A DNA stretch of 13,291 bases from an uncultured Saprospiraceae bacterium (GTDB lineage Bacteria; Bacteroidota; Bacteroidia; Chitinophagales; Saprospiraceae), in the NCBI GenBank assembly GCA_937926205.1, contig CALEYL010000064.1:1-13291 (forward strand). Direction: 5' to 3'. This document shows positions 1 through 6,610 of the stretch, one piece after another (within the stretch, counting starts at the first letter, position 1; each line of letters begins with the position of its first letter). The position numbers were made by a program, and so were the translations under genes. Under the pieces are notes generated by a model, which saw nothing but the letters and a program-made list of their open reading frames with translations, had not been told where the DNA came from and ran no database searches.

Positions 1-36
1 GCGAGCCCTTCGCGTACTTTGCGGGACACCTTTTAT

Positions 37-150
37 AGTTAGCAGTTTTTCAGTTTGCAGTTGGCAGTATGGCGTGTGCATTTGGTAAATATTCTTTTTC
101 AGGATAAACGGATGGATAATAATAGTTGGCAGTTTTTGAGTTGGCAGATT
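37..150 (+). repeat. Diverged TTGGCAG-family repeat, about 1.3 units of an 87-bp period
   Basis: AGTTAGCAG at 37-45 and AGTTGGCAG at 124-132 begin two copies of a unit 87 bp apart. Both are followed by a T-run and a second TTGGCAG (61-67 and 140-146). The first copy resembles the 88-bp unit at 13149-13291: both contain AGTTTGCAGTTGGCAGT, then GTGTGC, then an AT-rich stretch ending TTTTCAG. The second copy appears to lack one heptamer (TTTGCAG). The stretch 1-36 shows only a short imperfect CTTCGCGTA/CTTTGCGGG duplication and nothing codable. Confidence 0.7.
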
Positions 151-204
151 ATGGCAACCGCTGTACTCTATTTGTTTACCCGTTAACAAATTGACTATCA
201 GTTA

Positions 205-338
205 ATAGTAATCAGATTTTGAGTGCAAAACTGCCCGCTGCCCACTGCCAACTGCCAACTGCCAACTTGCATATTAATGAACTTCCTCTCAATCATAGCA
301 ATCAGATTTTGAGTGCAAAACTGCCCATTGCCAACTTA
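205..338 (-). repeat. Inverted TTGGCAG-family repeat array, period about 90 bp, with five tandem heptamers
   Basis: A 32-bp segment at 205-236 recurs at 295-326 with one mismatch, exactly 90 bp apart; both copies contain ATCAGATTTTGAGTGCAAAA followed by CTGCCC. Next to the first copy lie five uninterrupted heptamers: CTGCCCG 231-237, CTGCCCA 238-244, then CTGCCAA at 245-251, 252-258 and 259-265. Read on the minus strand these are TTGGCAG, so the array is opposite to the copies at 37-150. It runs right up to the stop codon of the wzy-like gene (339-341). Region 1-338 holds no gene that I can support. Confidence 0.8.
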
Positions 339-1826
339 TCAATCCTCAGCATCCTGCTCCCGCTTTCCATCCAGTTCCTCTTTCCGGTTTGCCAAATCCA
401 GGTTGACCAGTATGGCCATAAAAATGAAAAAGAAAGAACCGACCTTATCGGTTTCGATCATGTCATTGATCAGCAAAAAAGAATCGATTACCACCAGACA
501 AAGGAGCGCCATCAAAACCAGCCGCCGGCGCGCAGGGTCACTGGTTTGGTGATAAATGGTTTCCCCTTTGATCAACGTGTAGAACAGGAGCGCGACCAGC
601 AACAGGAGGCCCGGCCAGCCCTGCTCTACCAGCGTCATCAAAAAGTAGCTGTGAATGCCGGATTGTTCTTTGTTGTCGCTGACATACGTTTGAAAACTGG
701 TGACGGCATAAGGTTTGTAAAAATTGACAAAATTTCCCGGGCCGAAACCCATATACGGATGGGTAGCGGTCATGTGGGAGCCGGCAACCCACCGATATAC
801 GCGCTCCATCGTGGAAATATCTTCCATCTTGTACGTAGCCTCCAGCAGGTTGTCGAAATTGTAGTGGGTCACCGTGCGGTCATAGTTCGGTGCATAATCG
901 AGGTAACGGTTGTTGATTGCCAGAGAGCTGATAACAAGAACAACGGCAAGAGCTCCGGCCATCAGGATATAACGCATCAGACGCAGGTGCACGACGACAT
1001 AGGCTCCTGCCGCGAGGAGCAGGGAGATATAAGCTGCCCGGGTATAGGACAAGTAAATGGCTGCCAGCATGAAAACAGCACTAAGCGACAAAAACCACCA
1101 GAGCCGGGAAAAGCGCCGATACCAACTGATTGCAAAAAACAAAATCGGGAAAAACAAAGCCAGTGTAGCGGCGTAATTAACGTGGTTGCGTTGGAAAGGA
1201 TGCAAAACGCGGTGAATGTCCCGGAAGGAAAAACCATAAGCGGAGTGCCGTACCATGGTGACCAAAACGGTAAACATCAGGGAGCTGAAAACAATCCAGA
1301 ACAGGATTTTTACCTCGCGTTCGGTGCGGATGAGGTAACCGCTCAGGAAAAAGAATACGGTAATGTACCAGGTTTTGGCCAGTGAAAATTTCAGCGAAAC
1401 CAAAAACATTTCAGAGCTCAGAGTAGTCGCGAAAATCCACCCCACATGCGCCATCAGCAACAGCGTGATGGGGTGCATAAAAAAACGCCTTTCTATGCCT
1501 GTTCCGTCTTTCCGTTGTAAAACGAATGCGCCCAAAACCAGCATCAGCACAACCATAATTGGCTCGGTAGGCAGGTCTGTACCTAATCCTCCGGGCAGGT
1601 ATACTTCCGTAGATAAGGGCAGGCAAAACAGCAACAGGTAGTATATTTTTCTGAAATCGAGGAGGCAAAACCAGGCAAACAAAACCAATGCAGGCAATCC
1701 TGCCAGCACATAGTAACCACTGGCTGCAGCCGAAAACAGACTGAGCACGACTATGGCTGCGAAACCTGAAAATAATTTGTATTCAGGCGTTTGAGCCATC
1801 CATATTTTAAGCTGTTTAGCGATCAT
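339..1826 (-). CDS. Wzy / O-antigen ligase family polysaccharide polymerase
   Basis: A 495-residue multi-spanning inner-membrane protein of the Wzy_C (O-antigen ligase/polymerase) superfamily. Hydrophobic helices cover about 20-55, 60-75, 88-103, 118-135, 150-165, 172-190, 218-235, 243-260, 264-280 and 285-302. The family signature YTRAAYISLL lies at 261-270. A periplasmic loop at about 303-390 carries ERVYRW (341-346) and GFGPGNF (360-366), followed by HSYFLMTLVEQGWPG at 392-406, the usual His-containing end of the loop. The family joins lipid-linked glycan units or transfers the polymer to an acceptor; which of these applies is not visible. An upstream in-frame ATG at 1865 exists, but I chose the ATG at 1826 because it overlaps the wzz-like stop codon by only 11 nt, which suggests translational coupling. 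The C-terminus is short and charged. The gene ends directly at the repeat array. No glycosyltransferases are nearby, so its substrate is unknown. Confidence 0.85.
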   Translation of the reverse strand: MIAKQLKIWMAQTPEYKLFSGFAAIVVLSLFSAAASGYYVLAGLPALVLFAWFCLLDFRKIYYLLLFCLPLSTEVYLPGGLGTDLPTEPIMVVLMLVLGAFVLQRKDGTGIERRFFMHPITLLLMAHVGWIFATTLSSEMFLVSLKFSLAKTWYITVFFFLSGYLIRTEREVKILFWIVFSSLMFTVLVTMVRHSAYGFSFRDIHRVLHPFQRNHVNYAATLALFFPILFFAISWYRRFSRLWWFLSLSAVFMLAAIYLSYTRAAYISLLLAAGAYVVVHLRLMRYILMAGALAVVLVISSLAINNRYLDYAPNYDRTVTHYNFDNLLEATYKMEDISTMERVYRWVAGSHMTATHPYMGFGPGNFVNFYKPYAVTSFQTYVSDNKEQSGIHSYFLMTLVEQGWPGLLLLVALLFYTLIKGETIYHQTSDPARRRLVLMALLCLVVIDSFLLINDMIETDKVGSFFFIFMAILVNLDLANRKEELDGKREQDAED

Positions 1827-2919
1827 GAAATACTTCGCGCCACCTGATATCCCGGTAGGCTTCAATCATCAATACACCAATAATGCTGAAGAAAAAAGCT
1901 GCCAGAATAGCCGCTGCGACGATTATGGTACGATGAGGCCGTGACTTCACAATAGGTTCGTGCGCCTTTTCTACAAGAATGATGCTGGGTATATCAGAAT
2001 TAAAAGCCGATTCAAACTGTTTAAGGCGCGTACGGGTTGTCCCTAAAGCTGTATTGGCATCCCAATACTGTTTTTCAAAAATGGCTATTTTGGGCATCCC
2101 GTCGTTGATGTTTTGTACTTTTTCTTCCAGCGATTTTACCTCAGCTTCCATCCCTGTTACTCTGGCCTGCATGTAAGTCAGCGTGTCGCGTTTGATGCCG
2201 GGTGATTTTTCCAGGACTTCCAGTTTGCCTTTGTCGCGAACCAGCATCGCCTGTGCGCCGTATAACTGAGACATAATACTCTCGATTTGCAAGTCCGCGT
2301 TGTAAACGCCGTAAGTGCTGCGCAGCCTGTTCAAAGAATCGCTGATGACCAGCAGTTGTTCCTGCTTTTGGAGTATGGAACTGCGATAAGCGTCAATGGT
2401 CTTGGTATGCGCTTCTTTCATGAGCTGCTGTACAATTGCATCGATTTTATCACGGGCAGCATTTGCAATTTTTGCAGCAAGCGCTTTGTCAACATCTTCA
2501 ACAGACAATTCAATGGCGTCGCGTTTGGTTTTCGTGACTTCATACAAATCGTAGAAAGCCTCCCGAACACGATATGGCGCTTTGGGATTGTTGGGATTGA
2601 TGTCGTAGTGCTCGTATAAGTGGAAGGTATCGACCAGAAAATCAACCAATTCGCTCGATTCTGCAATGGTCAGAATGCGGTCAATGTCATTTTCATTACC
2701 ATAAAAATCGGCTTCTTTTTCCCCTTCACCGAACATCAGTTCCGGCATGGCCTGATCCGGGCTCGCAGCCAGAAAAGTAGTGCTTGCCTTATAGTAGTTG
2801 GGCAACAGCAGCGTAATGATTGCCGTACCGATACCAGCCACCAGGCAGGTGTAAAAAATTTGCTTCCGCCAAATATAGAGCGTCTGCAATACGCCCAGCA
2901 GGTTGTCTTTCTTTTCCAT
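1816..2919 (-). CDS. Wzz-type polysaccharide chain-length determinant / co-polymerase
   Basis: A 367-residue protein with the polysaccharide co-polymerase layout: a short cytoplasmic N-terminus (1-20), a membrane helix at about 21-39, a long periplasmic part rich in predicted coiled coil (about 180-290), and a second membrane helix at about 331-352 followed by a short cytoplasmic tail. The Pro-rich stretch before helix 2 (EPIVKSRPHR, 321-330) matches the usual Wzz/GNVR position. No C-terminal tyrosine-kinase domain is present, so this is a stand-alone co-polymerase rather than a Wzc fusion. The start ATG at 2919 is about 66 nt downstream of the expected start site of a minus-strand TACCTTTG promoter. 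It overlaps the polymerase gene by 11 nt. Inference: the two proteins set the length of one surface or exopolysaccharide. An alternative is a role in polysaccharide export. Confidence 0.85.
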   Translation of the reverse strand: MEKKDNLLGVLQTLYIWRKQIFYTCLVAGIGTAIITLLLPNYYKASTTFLAASPDQAMPELMFGEGEKEADFYGNENDIDRILTIAESSELVDFLVDTFHLYEHYDINPNNPKAPYRVREAFYDLYEVTKTKRDAIELSVEDVDKALAAKIANAARDKIDAIVQQLMKEAHTKTIDAYRSSILQKQEQLLVISDSLNRLRSTYGVYNADLQIESIMSQLYGAQAMLVRDKGKLEVLEKSPGIKRDTLTYMQARVTGMEAEVKSLEEKVQNINDGMPKIAIFEKQYWDANTALGTTRTRLKQFESAFNSDIPSIILVEKAHEPIVKSRPHRTIIVAAAILAAFFFSIIGVLMIEAYRDIRWREVFHDR

Positions 2920-2991
2920 TTATATAGCTTGTTTCGCGTTAGCCATTTCTGTTTTCCTGACCCGAAAAAGCAAAAACGCAAATCTGGTCGG

Positions 2992-2999
2992 CAAAGGTA
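2992..2999 (-). promoter_or_regulatory. Bacteroidota-type -7 box for the wzz-wzy unit
   Basis: The minus strand reads TACCTTTG, a full match to the Bacteroidota -7 consensus TAnnTTTG. Transcription would start near 2985, leaving about a 66-nt leader before the wzz-like ATG. I see no convincing -33 TTG at the usual spacing, so this rests on the -7 box and its position. Confidence 0.55.
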
Positions 3000-3078
3000 G
3001 AAAAATCATCCTAAAAGCGCCGGCATTACGATGTCGCCATTATGCCATGTGTCTGCCCTCTGTCTGATATTTTATCCT

Positions 3079-3086
3079 TACCTTTG
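3079..3086 (+). promoter_or_regulatory. Bacteroidota-type -7 box for the plus-strand gene series
   Basis: TACCTTTG matches the TAnnTTTG consensus exactly and lies 20 nt before the ATG at 3107, which gives a leader of about 14 nt. The box sits inside a small inverted repeat: CTTAC at 3077-3081 and GTAAG at 3086-3090 around CTTT. That repeat could be chance or an operator. No clear -33 TTG is visible. Confidence 0.6.
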
Positions 3087-3106
3087 TAAGCTCAAATCTA
3101 AGCACC

Positions 3107-3274
3107 ATGGTAAAGTTACTCATCACCATCGCCGCTATTTACTTTGCTTATCGCATTTTTATTGCGCCGCCCGCTATTTCTAACAGGGGGAGCGGGCCAA
3201 GAAAGCCGGTAGATGAAGCCCCGGGTAAAAAAGATACTAAAGGGGAATATGTGGATTATGAAGAAGTAGACTAA
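3107..3274 (+). CDS. Small single-helix membrane protein, DUF4834-like
   Basis: A 55-residue ORF with start ATG at 3107 and stop TAA at 3272-3274. It opens with a membrane helix (about residues 3-20, MVKLLITIAAIYFAYRIFIA), continues with a Pro/Lys-rich polar linker, and ends in GEYVDYEEVD (46-55). That ending, together with an N-terminal helix and a basic linker, is what I recall of the DUF4834 family of short Bacteroidota proteins, which are usually somewhat longer; the assignment is from memory. The function is unknown. Support for a real gene is the promoter box just upstream and the 14-nt gap to the pseudouridine synthase, which makes it the likely first gene of that transcript. The acidic tail would face the cytoplasm if the N-terminus lies outside, which cannot be decided here. 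Confidence 0.7.
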   Translation: MVKLLITIAAIYFAYRIFIAPPAISNRGSGPRKPVDEAPGKKDTKGEYVDYEEVD

Positions 3275-3288
3275 CGCAAAACGTTAAA

Positions 3289-3990
3289 ATGGAGCAACAT
3301 ACGCCCGAATTTCGCATTGGCGACCTGGTTTTGTATAAAAACAACCAGCTCGTGGCTTTTAATAAACCTGCCGGCATTCCGGTGCAGGATGATAAAACGG
3401 ACGACAAATCGCTCCTTGCGCTGGCGTCAATTTACACCCAGTCGAAACTCCAGGTCATTCATCGCCTGGACCGCCCGGCCAGTGGGGTGGTTTTGTTTTC
3501 CAAAACCCCGAACGCGCTGGTCGCTCTGAACGAGCAGTTTCGCAGCCGGAAGGTTCAGAAAACCTATCTCGCTGTTGTACACGAGATGCCTCCGGAACCC
3601 AGTGGCGAATTAAAGCACTTTGTCGGCAAAAAAACCGCTGCAAACCGCTCTTCGGCATCGGAATCAGAAGACCCTGAGCTGAAAGAAGCGCTGCTCACCT
3701 ACCGGCTGCTTGGCAGCAGCGACAACTACCACCTGCTCGAAGTAAACCTCATTACCGGGCGTCACCACCAGGTCCGGGCTCAGTTGGCAGCCATCGGTTG
3801 CCCCATTAAAGGGGATGTAAAGTATGGCGCCCGTCGCGGCAATCGCGACCGCTCCATTCACCTTCATGCCTGGAAGCTGGCGTTTAGTCACCCTGTTTCG
3901 GGGGAAAAGGTAGAACTCGTGGCGCCACCGCCGGCCGGAGATCCTATTTGGGCTGCATTTGCGCCCTTGCTGGTGCAAAATCCCGCCTGA
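3289..3990 (+). CDS. RluA-family RNA pseudouridine synthase
   Basis: A 233-residue protein that isomerises uridine to pseudouridine in structured RNA, probably rRNA or tRNA. The catalytic motif HRLDRPASG occupies 58-66 with the nucleophilic Asp at 61. The second conserved block, TGRHHQVRAQLA, is at 156-167, followed by GDVKYGA (175-181). There is no N-terminal S4 RNA-binding domain, so it belongs with the shorter RluA-like enzymes (RluA/RluC-type catalytic domain only) and not with RluD-type proteins. A hydrophilic insert rich in Ser and Glu (about 117-132) separates the two halves. It lies 14 nt after the DUF4834-like gene and 21 nt before rsmG, so the three are probably co-transcribed. Which uridine it modifies cannot be told from the sequence. 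Confidence 0.93.
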   Translation: MEQHTPEFRIGDLVLYKNNQLVAFNKPAGIPVQDDKTDDKSLLALASIYTQSKLQVIHRLDRPASGVVLFSKTPNALVALNEQFRSRKVQKTYLAVVHEMPPEPSGELKHFVGKKTAANRSSASESEDPELKEALLTYRLLGSSDNYHLLEVNLITGRHHQVRAQLAAIGCPIKGDVKYGARRGNRDRSIHLHAWKLAFSHPVSGEKVELVAPPPAGDPIWAAFAPLLVQNPA

Positions 3991-4011
3991 TGGCCTGATA
4001 ACTTTGAAAAA

Positions 4012-4641
4012 ATGGAATGCATAAAAAAATACTTCCCTTCGCTCAGCGAATTGCAAATCAGGCAGTTTGAGCAACTTGGGCCGCTTTATCAGGATTGGAA
4101 TCAAAAAATCAACCTCATTTCCCGTAAGGATGTTGAACACGTCTACGATCACCACATCCTGCACTCCCTGGCCGTTGCCAAAGTAGTGGCTTTTAAACCG
4201 GGAGCTAGCGTGCTCGATGTTGGGACTGGTGGCGGTTTTCCGGGCATCCCGCTGGCCATTTTATTCCCGGAAACCCATTTTACCCTGATTGACGGCACCG
4301 GAAAAAAAATCATGGTTGTTCAGGACATCGCTGAAAAAGTGGAACTGACGAATGTCACGGCCAGGCAAATCCGCGCTGAAGAACTGAAAGGCCAGCAGTT
4401 CGATTTTGTCGTGTCGCGTGCCGTAGCAGAACTGGCTCAACTTGCAGAGTGGTCGCTGCGCCTCATCAAAAACAAGCATCAACACGCCATACCCAATGGC
4501 TTGATTGCGCTCAAAGGCGGCAATGTTAAGCTGGAAATCAAAGCTTTGCCCCGGGGCGCGTATGCTGAAATGCAACCCATTTCGGATTTTTTCAACGAAC
4601 CCTATTTCGAAGAGAAATATGCGGTCTACGTGCAGGCCTGA
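4012..4641 (+). CDS. rsmG: 16S rRNA (guanine527-N7)-methyltransferase RsmG
   Basis: A 209-residue Rossmann-fold methyltransferase of the GidB/RsmG family, which methylates N7 of G527 in the 530 loop of 16S rRNA using S-adenosylmethionine. Family markers in order are WNQKINLISRKD (29-40), the cofactor motif VLDVGTGGGFPGIPLAI (67-83), the acidic strand end LIDGTGKK (92-99) and SRAVAEL (135-141), then ALKGG near the C-terminus. Length is normal for the family. It follows the pseudouridine synthase by 21 nt, pairing two rRNA-modification genes. A TAACTTTG string at 3999-4006 matches the -7 consensus but would place the transcript start on the ATG itself. I rate it as probably fortuitous. Confidence 0.95.
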   Translation: MECIKKYFPSLSELQIRQFEQLGPLYQDWNQKINLISRKDVEHVYDHHILHSLAVAKVVAFKPGASVLDVGTGGGFPGIPLAILFPETHFTLIDGTGKKIMVVQDIAEKVELTNVTARQIRAEELKGQQFDFVVSRAVAELAQLAEWSLRLIKNKHQHAIPNGLIALKGGNVKLEIKALPRGAYAEMQPISDFFNEPYFEEKYAVYVQA

Positions 4642-4726
4642 TTTTCTAATTGTCTGCTTTCTAAAAAAACCTGCCGTCTGTTATCAGGAAATTCCTATTT
4701 TTATCGCGCATTTATAACTAAGGCAC

Positions 4727-5212
4727 ATGACAGTGCATACGGTACACCAGTTTAAGGTGGAAGGAATAGCAGGTGGGGAGATTGATTTTGCCAGCTTTAA
4801 AGGCAAAAAACTCATTATAGTAAACGTAGCATCGGAGTGTGGATTTACCCCGCAATACGATCAATTGCAAGAGCTTTACGAAGCCTTTTCGGATAAATTA
4901 GCCATCGTCGGCTTCCCTTCCAATGATTTTGGAGGGCAGGAACCCGGAGGCAATGAAACGATTCAAAACTTTTGTAAGCTGCGCTACGGAGTAACCTTTC
5001 CGCTTGCTGCTAAAATAAATATTCTCGGTGCTGACGGGCATCCGGTTTTTCGCTGGCTGACGGATAAATCTGCCAACGGAGTCATGGATACCCAGGTGCG
5101 CTGGAATTTTCAAAAATACCTGCTGGATGAAGATGGCAAGCTTGTAAAATGCCTCTCATCTACTGTCAGTCCGCTCGACGATGCGGTTGTCGGTTGGGTC
5201 AGCACCCCATAA
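4727..5212 (+). CDS. Glutathione peroxidase-family thiol peroxidase
   Basis: A 161-residue cytoplasmic peroxidase of the thioredoxin fold. The peroxidatic Cys38 lies in NVASECGFTPQY (33-44). The catalytic partners are Gln71 (in FGGQEPGG, 68-75) and Trp126-Asn127 (in WNFQKYLL, 126-133). Cys83, in NFCKLRYGVTFPL (81-93), is in the position of the resolving cysteine of 2-Cys members, so the enzyme probably takes electrons from thioredoxin rather than glutathione, as is known for most bacterial members. The Cys often found in the family's FPCN motif is Ser here (FPSN, 63-66), which is not catalytic. No signal peptide is present. It lies 85 nt after rsmG and 61 nt before holB, in the same orientation. 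A TATTTTTA at 4696-4703 is one base off the -7 consensus. Confidence 0.93.
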   Translation: MTVHTVHQFKVEGIAGGEIDFASFKGKKLIIVNVASECGFTPQYDQLQELYEAFSDKLAIVGFPSNDFGGQEPGGNETIQNFCKLRYGVTFPLAAKINILGADGHPVFRWLTDKSANGVMDTQVRWNFQKYLLDEDGKLVKCLSSTVSPLDDAVVGWVSTP

Positions 5213-5273
5213 CCTTCTTGCCTTTACAGTATCATCGTGTGCGCCGAATGGTGGCTTCATCACGGATACGACT

Positions 5274-6395
5274 ATGTTGTTTCAACAGGTAATTGGTCAG
5301 ACTCATGCGAAAGCAACCCTGCTGCAGATGGCAGGAGGCGATCGCCTGCCCCATGCCCTGTTGCTGCTGGGGCCTCCGGGCTGCGGGACTTTACCGTTGG
5401 CGCTGGCAATGGCTCAATACGTGCTGTGTGAGCATCCCACGCCTGAAGACGCCTGCGGCCAATGCGCTTCCTGCCAGAAAACAGGCAGGCTCATCCATCC
5501 CGATGTCCATTTTTCATTTCCGTCTATTGGCGCCAATGCTACCAGCGAAAGCTTTCTTGGCCAATGGCGCAGCGCTTTGGAGCAAAATCCCTGGCTGGAT
5601 GTAAACGACTGGTTGCAGAGCATCGGAGCAGAAAACAAGCAGGGCAACATCACCCGGGAGGAGTGCGTCAACATCATCCGCAAATTCAGTCTGAAAACCT
5701 TTGAGGCAAAGCACAAAATACTGATTCAGTGGTTGCCTGAATATTTGGGCAAAGAAGGCAATCGCCTGTTGAAACTGATCGAAGAACCGCCCGAAAATTC
5801 GCTTTTTATTCTGGTGGCAGAAGATACCGAGCAGATTCTCAATACCATTTTATCGAGATGTCAGTTGGTAAAAATACCGGCCATGGATGATGCGGATGTG
5901 GTGACGGGGCTCATGCAAAAAACCGGCGTCAAGCAAGCAGAGGCGGAGTCCATTGCACACATGGCCGATGGCAATTTTAACGAAGCGCTGCGCCTTTCGG
6001 AACACAAGGAAAACGATCACAGTGCGCTTTTTCTCGACTGGATGCGGCGTTGTTACAAAGGCGAAGGCCCGGAAATGCTGGATTGGGTAGAGCGTTTTGC
6101 CAAACTGGGACGGGAAGGCCAAAAGTATTTCGTCCACTATGCGCTCCATTTTTTTCGCGAATTCATGGCTCTGAAAATCAGCGGCGCCGATGTGGCACGC
6201 CTTCAGAACGCAGAGCTGGAAACCGCTAAAAGACTGGCTGCCGTGCTGGATTTTGAGCAGGTAGAACAAATTGTACACCTGTTGACTGAAAATGCTTATT
6301 TTATAGAACGCAATGCCAATCCGAAAATCTTGTTTATGGATGCTTGCATTCAGGCAAACCGGGTGATGCGGAGGAGAGAGAAGGTTAAAGGTTAA
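5274..6395 (+). CDS. holB: DNA polymerase III subunit delta prime
   Basis: A 373-residue AAA+ clamp-loader subunit that, with delta and tau/gamma, loads the beta sliding clamp. The start at 5274 gives the usual MLFQQVIGQTHAK opening; upstream in-frame codons would extend back into the peroxidase gene. Residues 33-40 (GPPGCGTL) occupy the P-loop position but lack the Walker A Lys, as expected for a delta prime that does not hydrolyse ATP. A zinc-binding Cys set lies at 52, 61, 64 and 67. Then come LLKLIEEPP (165-173) and the SRC arginine-finger motif at 194-196. The C-terminal collar helices span about 240-373. The last residues (KVKG) and the stop codon are encoded by a GGTTAAA heptamer repeat that continues into the gap, so the natural end may once have been further on. 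ricT follows, as in Bacillus. Confidence 0.92.
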   Translation: MLFQQVIGQTHAKATLLQMAGGDRLPHALLLLGPPGCGTLPLALAMAQYVLCEHPTPEDACGQCASCQKTGRLIHPDVHFSFPSIGANATSESFLGQWRSALEQNPWLDVNDWLQSIGAENKQGNITREECVNIIRKFSLKTFEAKHKILIQWLPEYLGKEGNRLLKLIEEPPENSLFILVAEDTEQILNTILSRCQLVKIPAMDDADVVTGLMQKTGVKQAEAESIAHMADGNFNEALRLSEHKENDHSALFLDWMRRCYKGEGPEMLDWVERFAKLGREGQKYFVHYALHFFREFMALKISGADVARLQNAELETAKRLAAVLDFEQVEQIVHLLTENAYFIERNANPKILFMDACIQANRVMRRREKVKG

Positions 6396-6434
6396 AGTGG
6401 GAGGAAGGTTAAAGGTTAAAGTAAAAAGGTTAAA
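6383..6434 (+). repeat. GGTTAAA heptanucleotide repeat overlapping the end of holB
   Basis: Five exact GGTTAAA units lie at 6383-6389, 6390-6396, 6407-6413, 6414-6420 and 6428-6434. The last three are in heptad phase, since the 7-nt GTAAAAA fills 6421-6427. A 10-nt interruption separates the first two. The first two units encode the end of holB and provide its TAA stop (6393-6395). Confidence 0.85.
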
Positions 6435-6466
6435 GTAGGGCAGATTGTTGGTATAAGCAGTATGCT

Positions 6467-6501
6467 CCGTCCACCGTCTACCGTCCACCGTCTACCTTCT
6501 A
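6467..6501 (+). repeat. CCGTCYA heptanucleotide tandem repeat
   Basis: Five uninterrupted 7-bp units: CCGTCCA 6467-6473, CCGTCTA 6474-6480, CCGTCCA 6481-6487, CCGTCTA 6488-6494, CCTTCTA 6495-6501. The alternation of CCA and CTA gives a 14-bp higher-order period. It lies in the holB-ricT gap, 32 nt after the GGTTAAA array, and is unrelated to that array in sequence. Confidence 0.85.
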
Positions 6502-6555
6502 ATAAATAACGAACATAGATCACGATAAAGAATCATTTTAGTAGAACCAATGCTG

Positions 6556-6596
6556 ATTCCCCTTTCATCGCTTTTGCGATAACAAAAGTGGGGAAT
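6556..6596 (+). promoter_or_regulatory. Strong hairpin in the ricT leader, directly before AGGAGG
   Basis: The outer stem pairs ATTCCCC (6556-6562) with GGGGAAT (6590-6596). Next, TTT (6563-6565) can pair with AAA. The inner stem pairs ATCGC (6567-6571) with GCGAT (6576-6580) around a TTTT loop. An alternative inner pairing is CTTTTG (6571-6576) with CAAAAG (6583-6588). The hairpin is followed without a gap by AGGAGG (6597-6602), so it could hide or present that site. No U-tract follows, so an intrinsic terminator is unlikely. It could equally be a palindromic repeat element. Confidence 0.55.
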
Positions 6597-6610
6597 AGGA
6601 GGCTGAAAAA

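Noticed and set aside
1..36. Fragment of a gene at the left edge
   Set aside because: The short CTTCGCGTA/CTTTGCGGG duplication looks like more intergenic repeat, and no open frame with a recognisable product enters the window.
205..338. CRISPR array at the left edge
   Set aside because: The repeats are 7-bp tandem units and one 32-bp pair 90 bp apart, with no regular spacers and no cas genes.
219..1385. 388-residue plus-strand ORF
   Set aside because: It is antisense to the wzy-like gene and runs into repeat DNA; its translation is polar and low in recognisable motifs, while the minus strand gives a clear multi-helix family protein.
3999..4006. TAACTTTG as an internal promoter for rsmG
   Set aside because: It matches TAnnTTTG, but the start site would fall on the ATG and no TTG lies at the usual -33 spacing; the 21-nt gap fits co-transcription better.
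4696..4703. TATTTTTA as a promoter for the peroxidase gene
   Set aside because: It is one base off the consensus in an AT-rich gap, with no -33 element; too weak to list.
5306..5430. Loss of function in holB because of the degenerate P-loop
   Set aside because: Delta-prime subunits normally lack a working Walker A motif; the zinc Cys and the SRC motif are intact.
5850..6488. 212-residue minus-strand ORF across the end of holB
   Set aside because: It begins in the heptamer arrays and continues antisense to holB, with no family motif.
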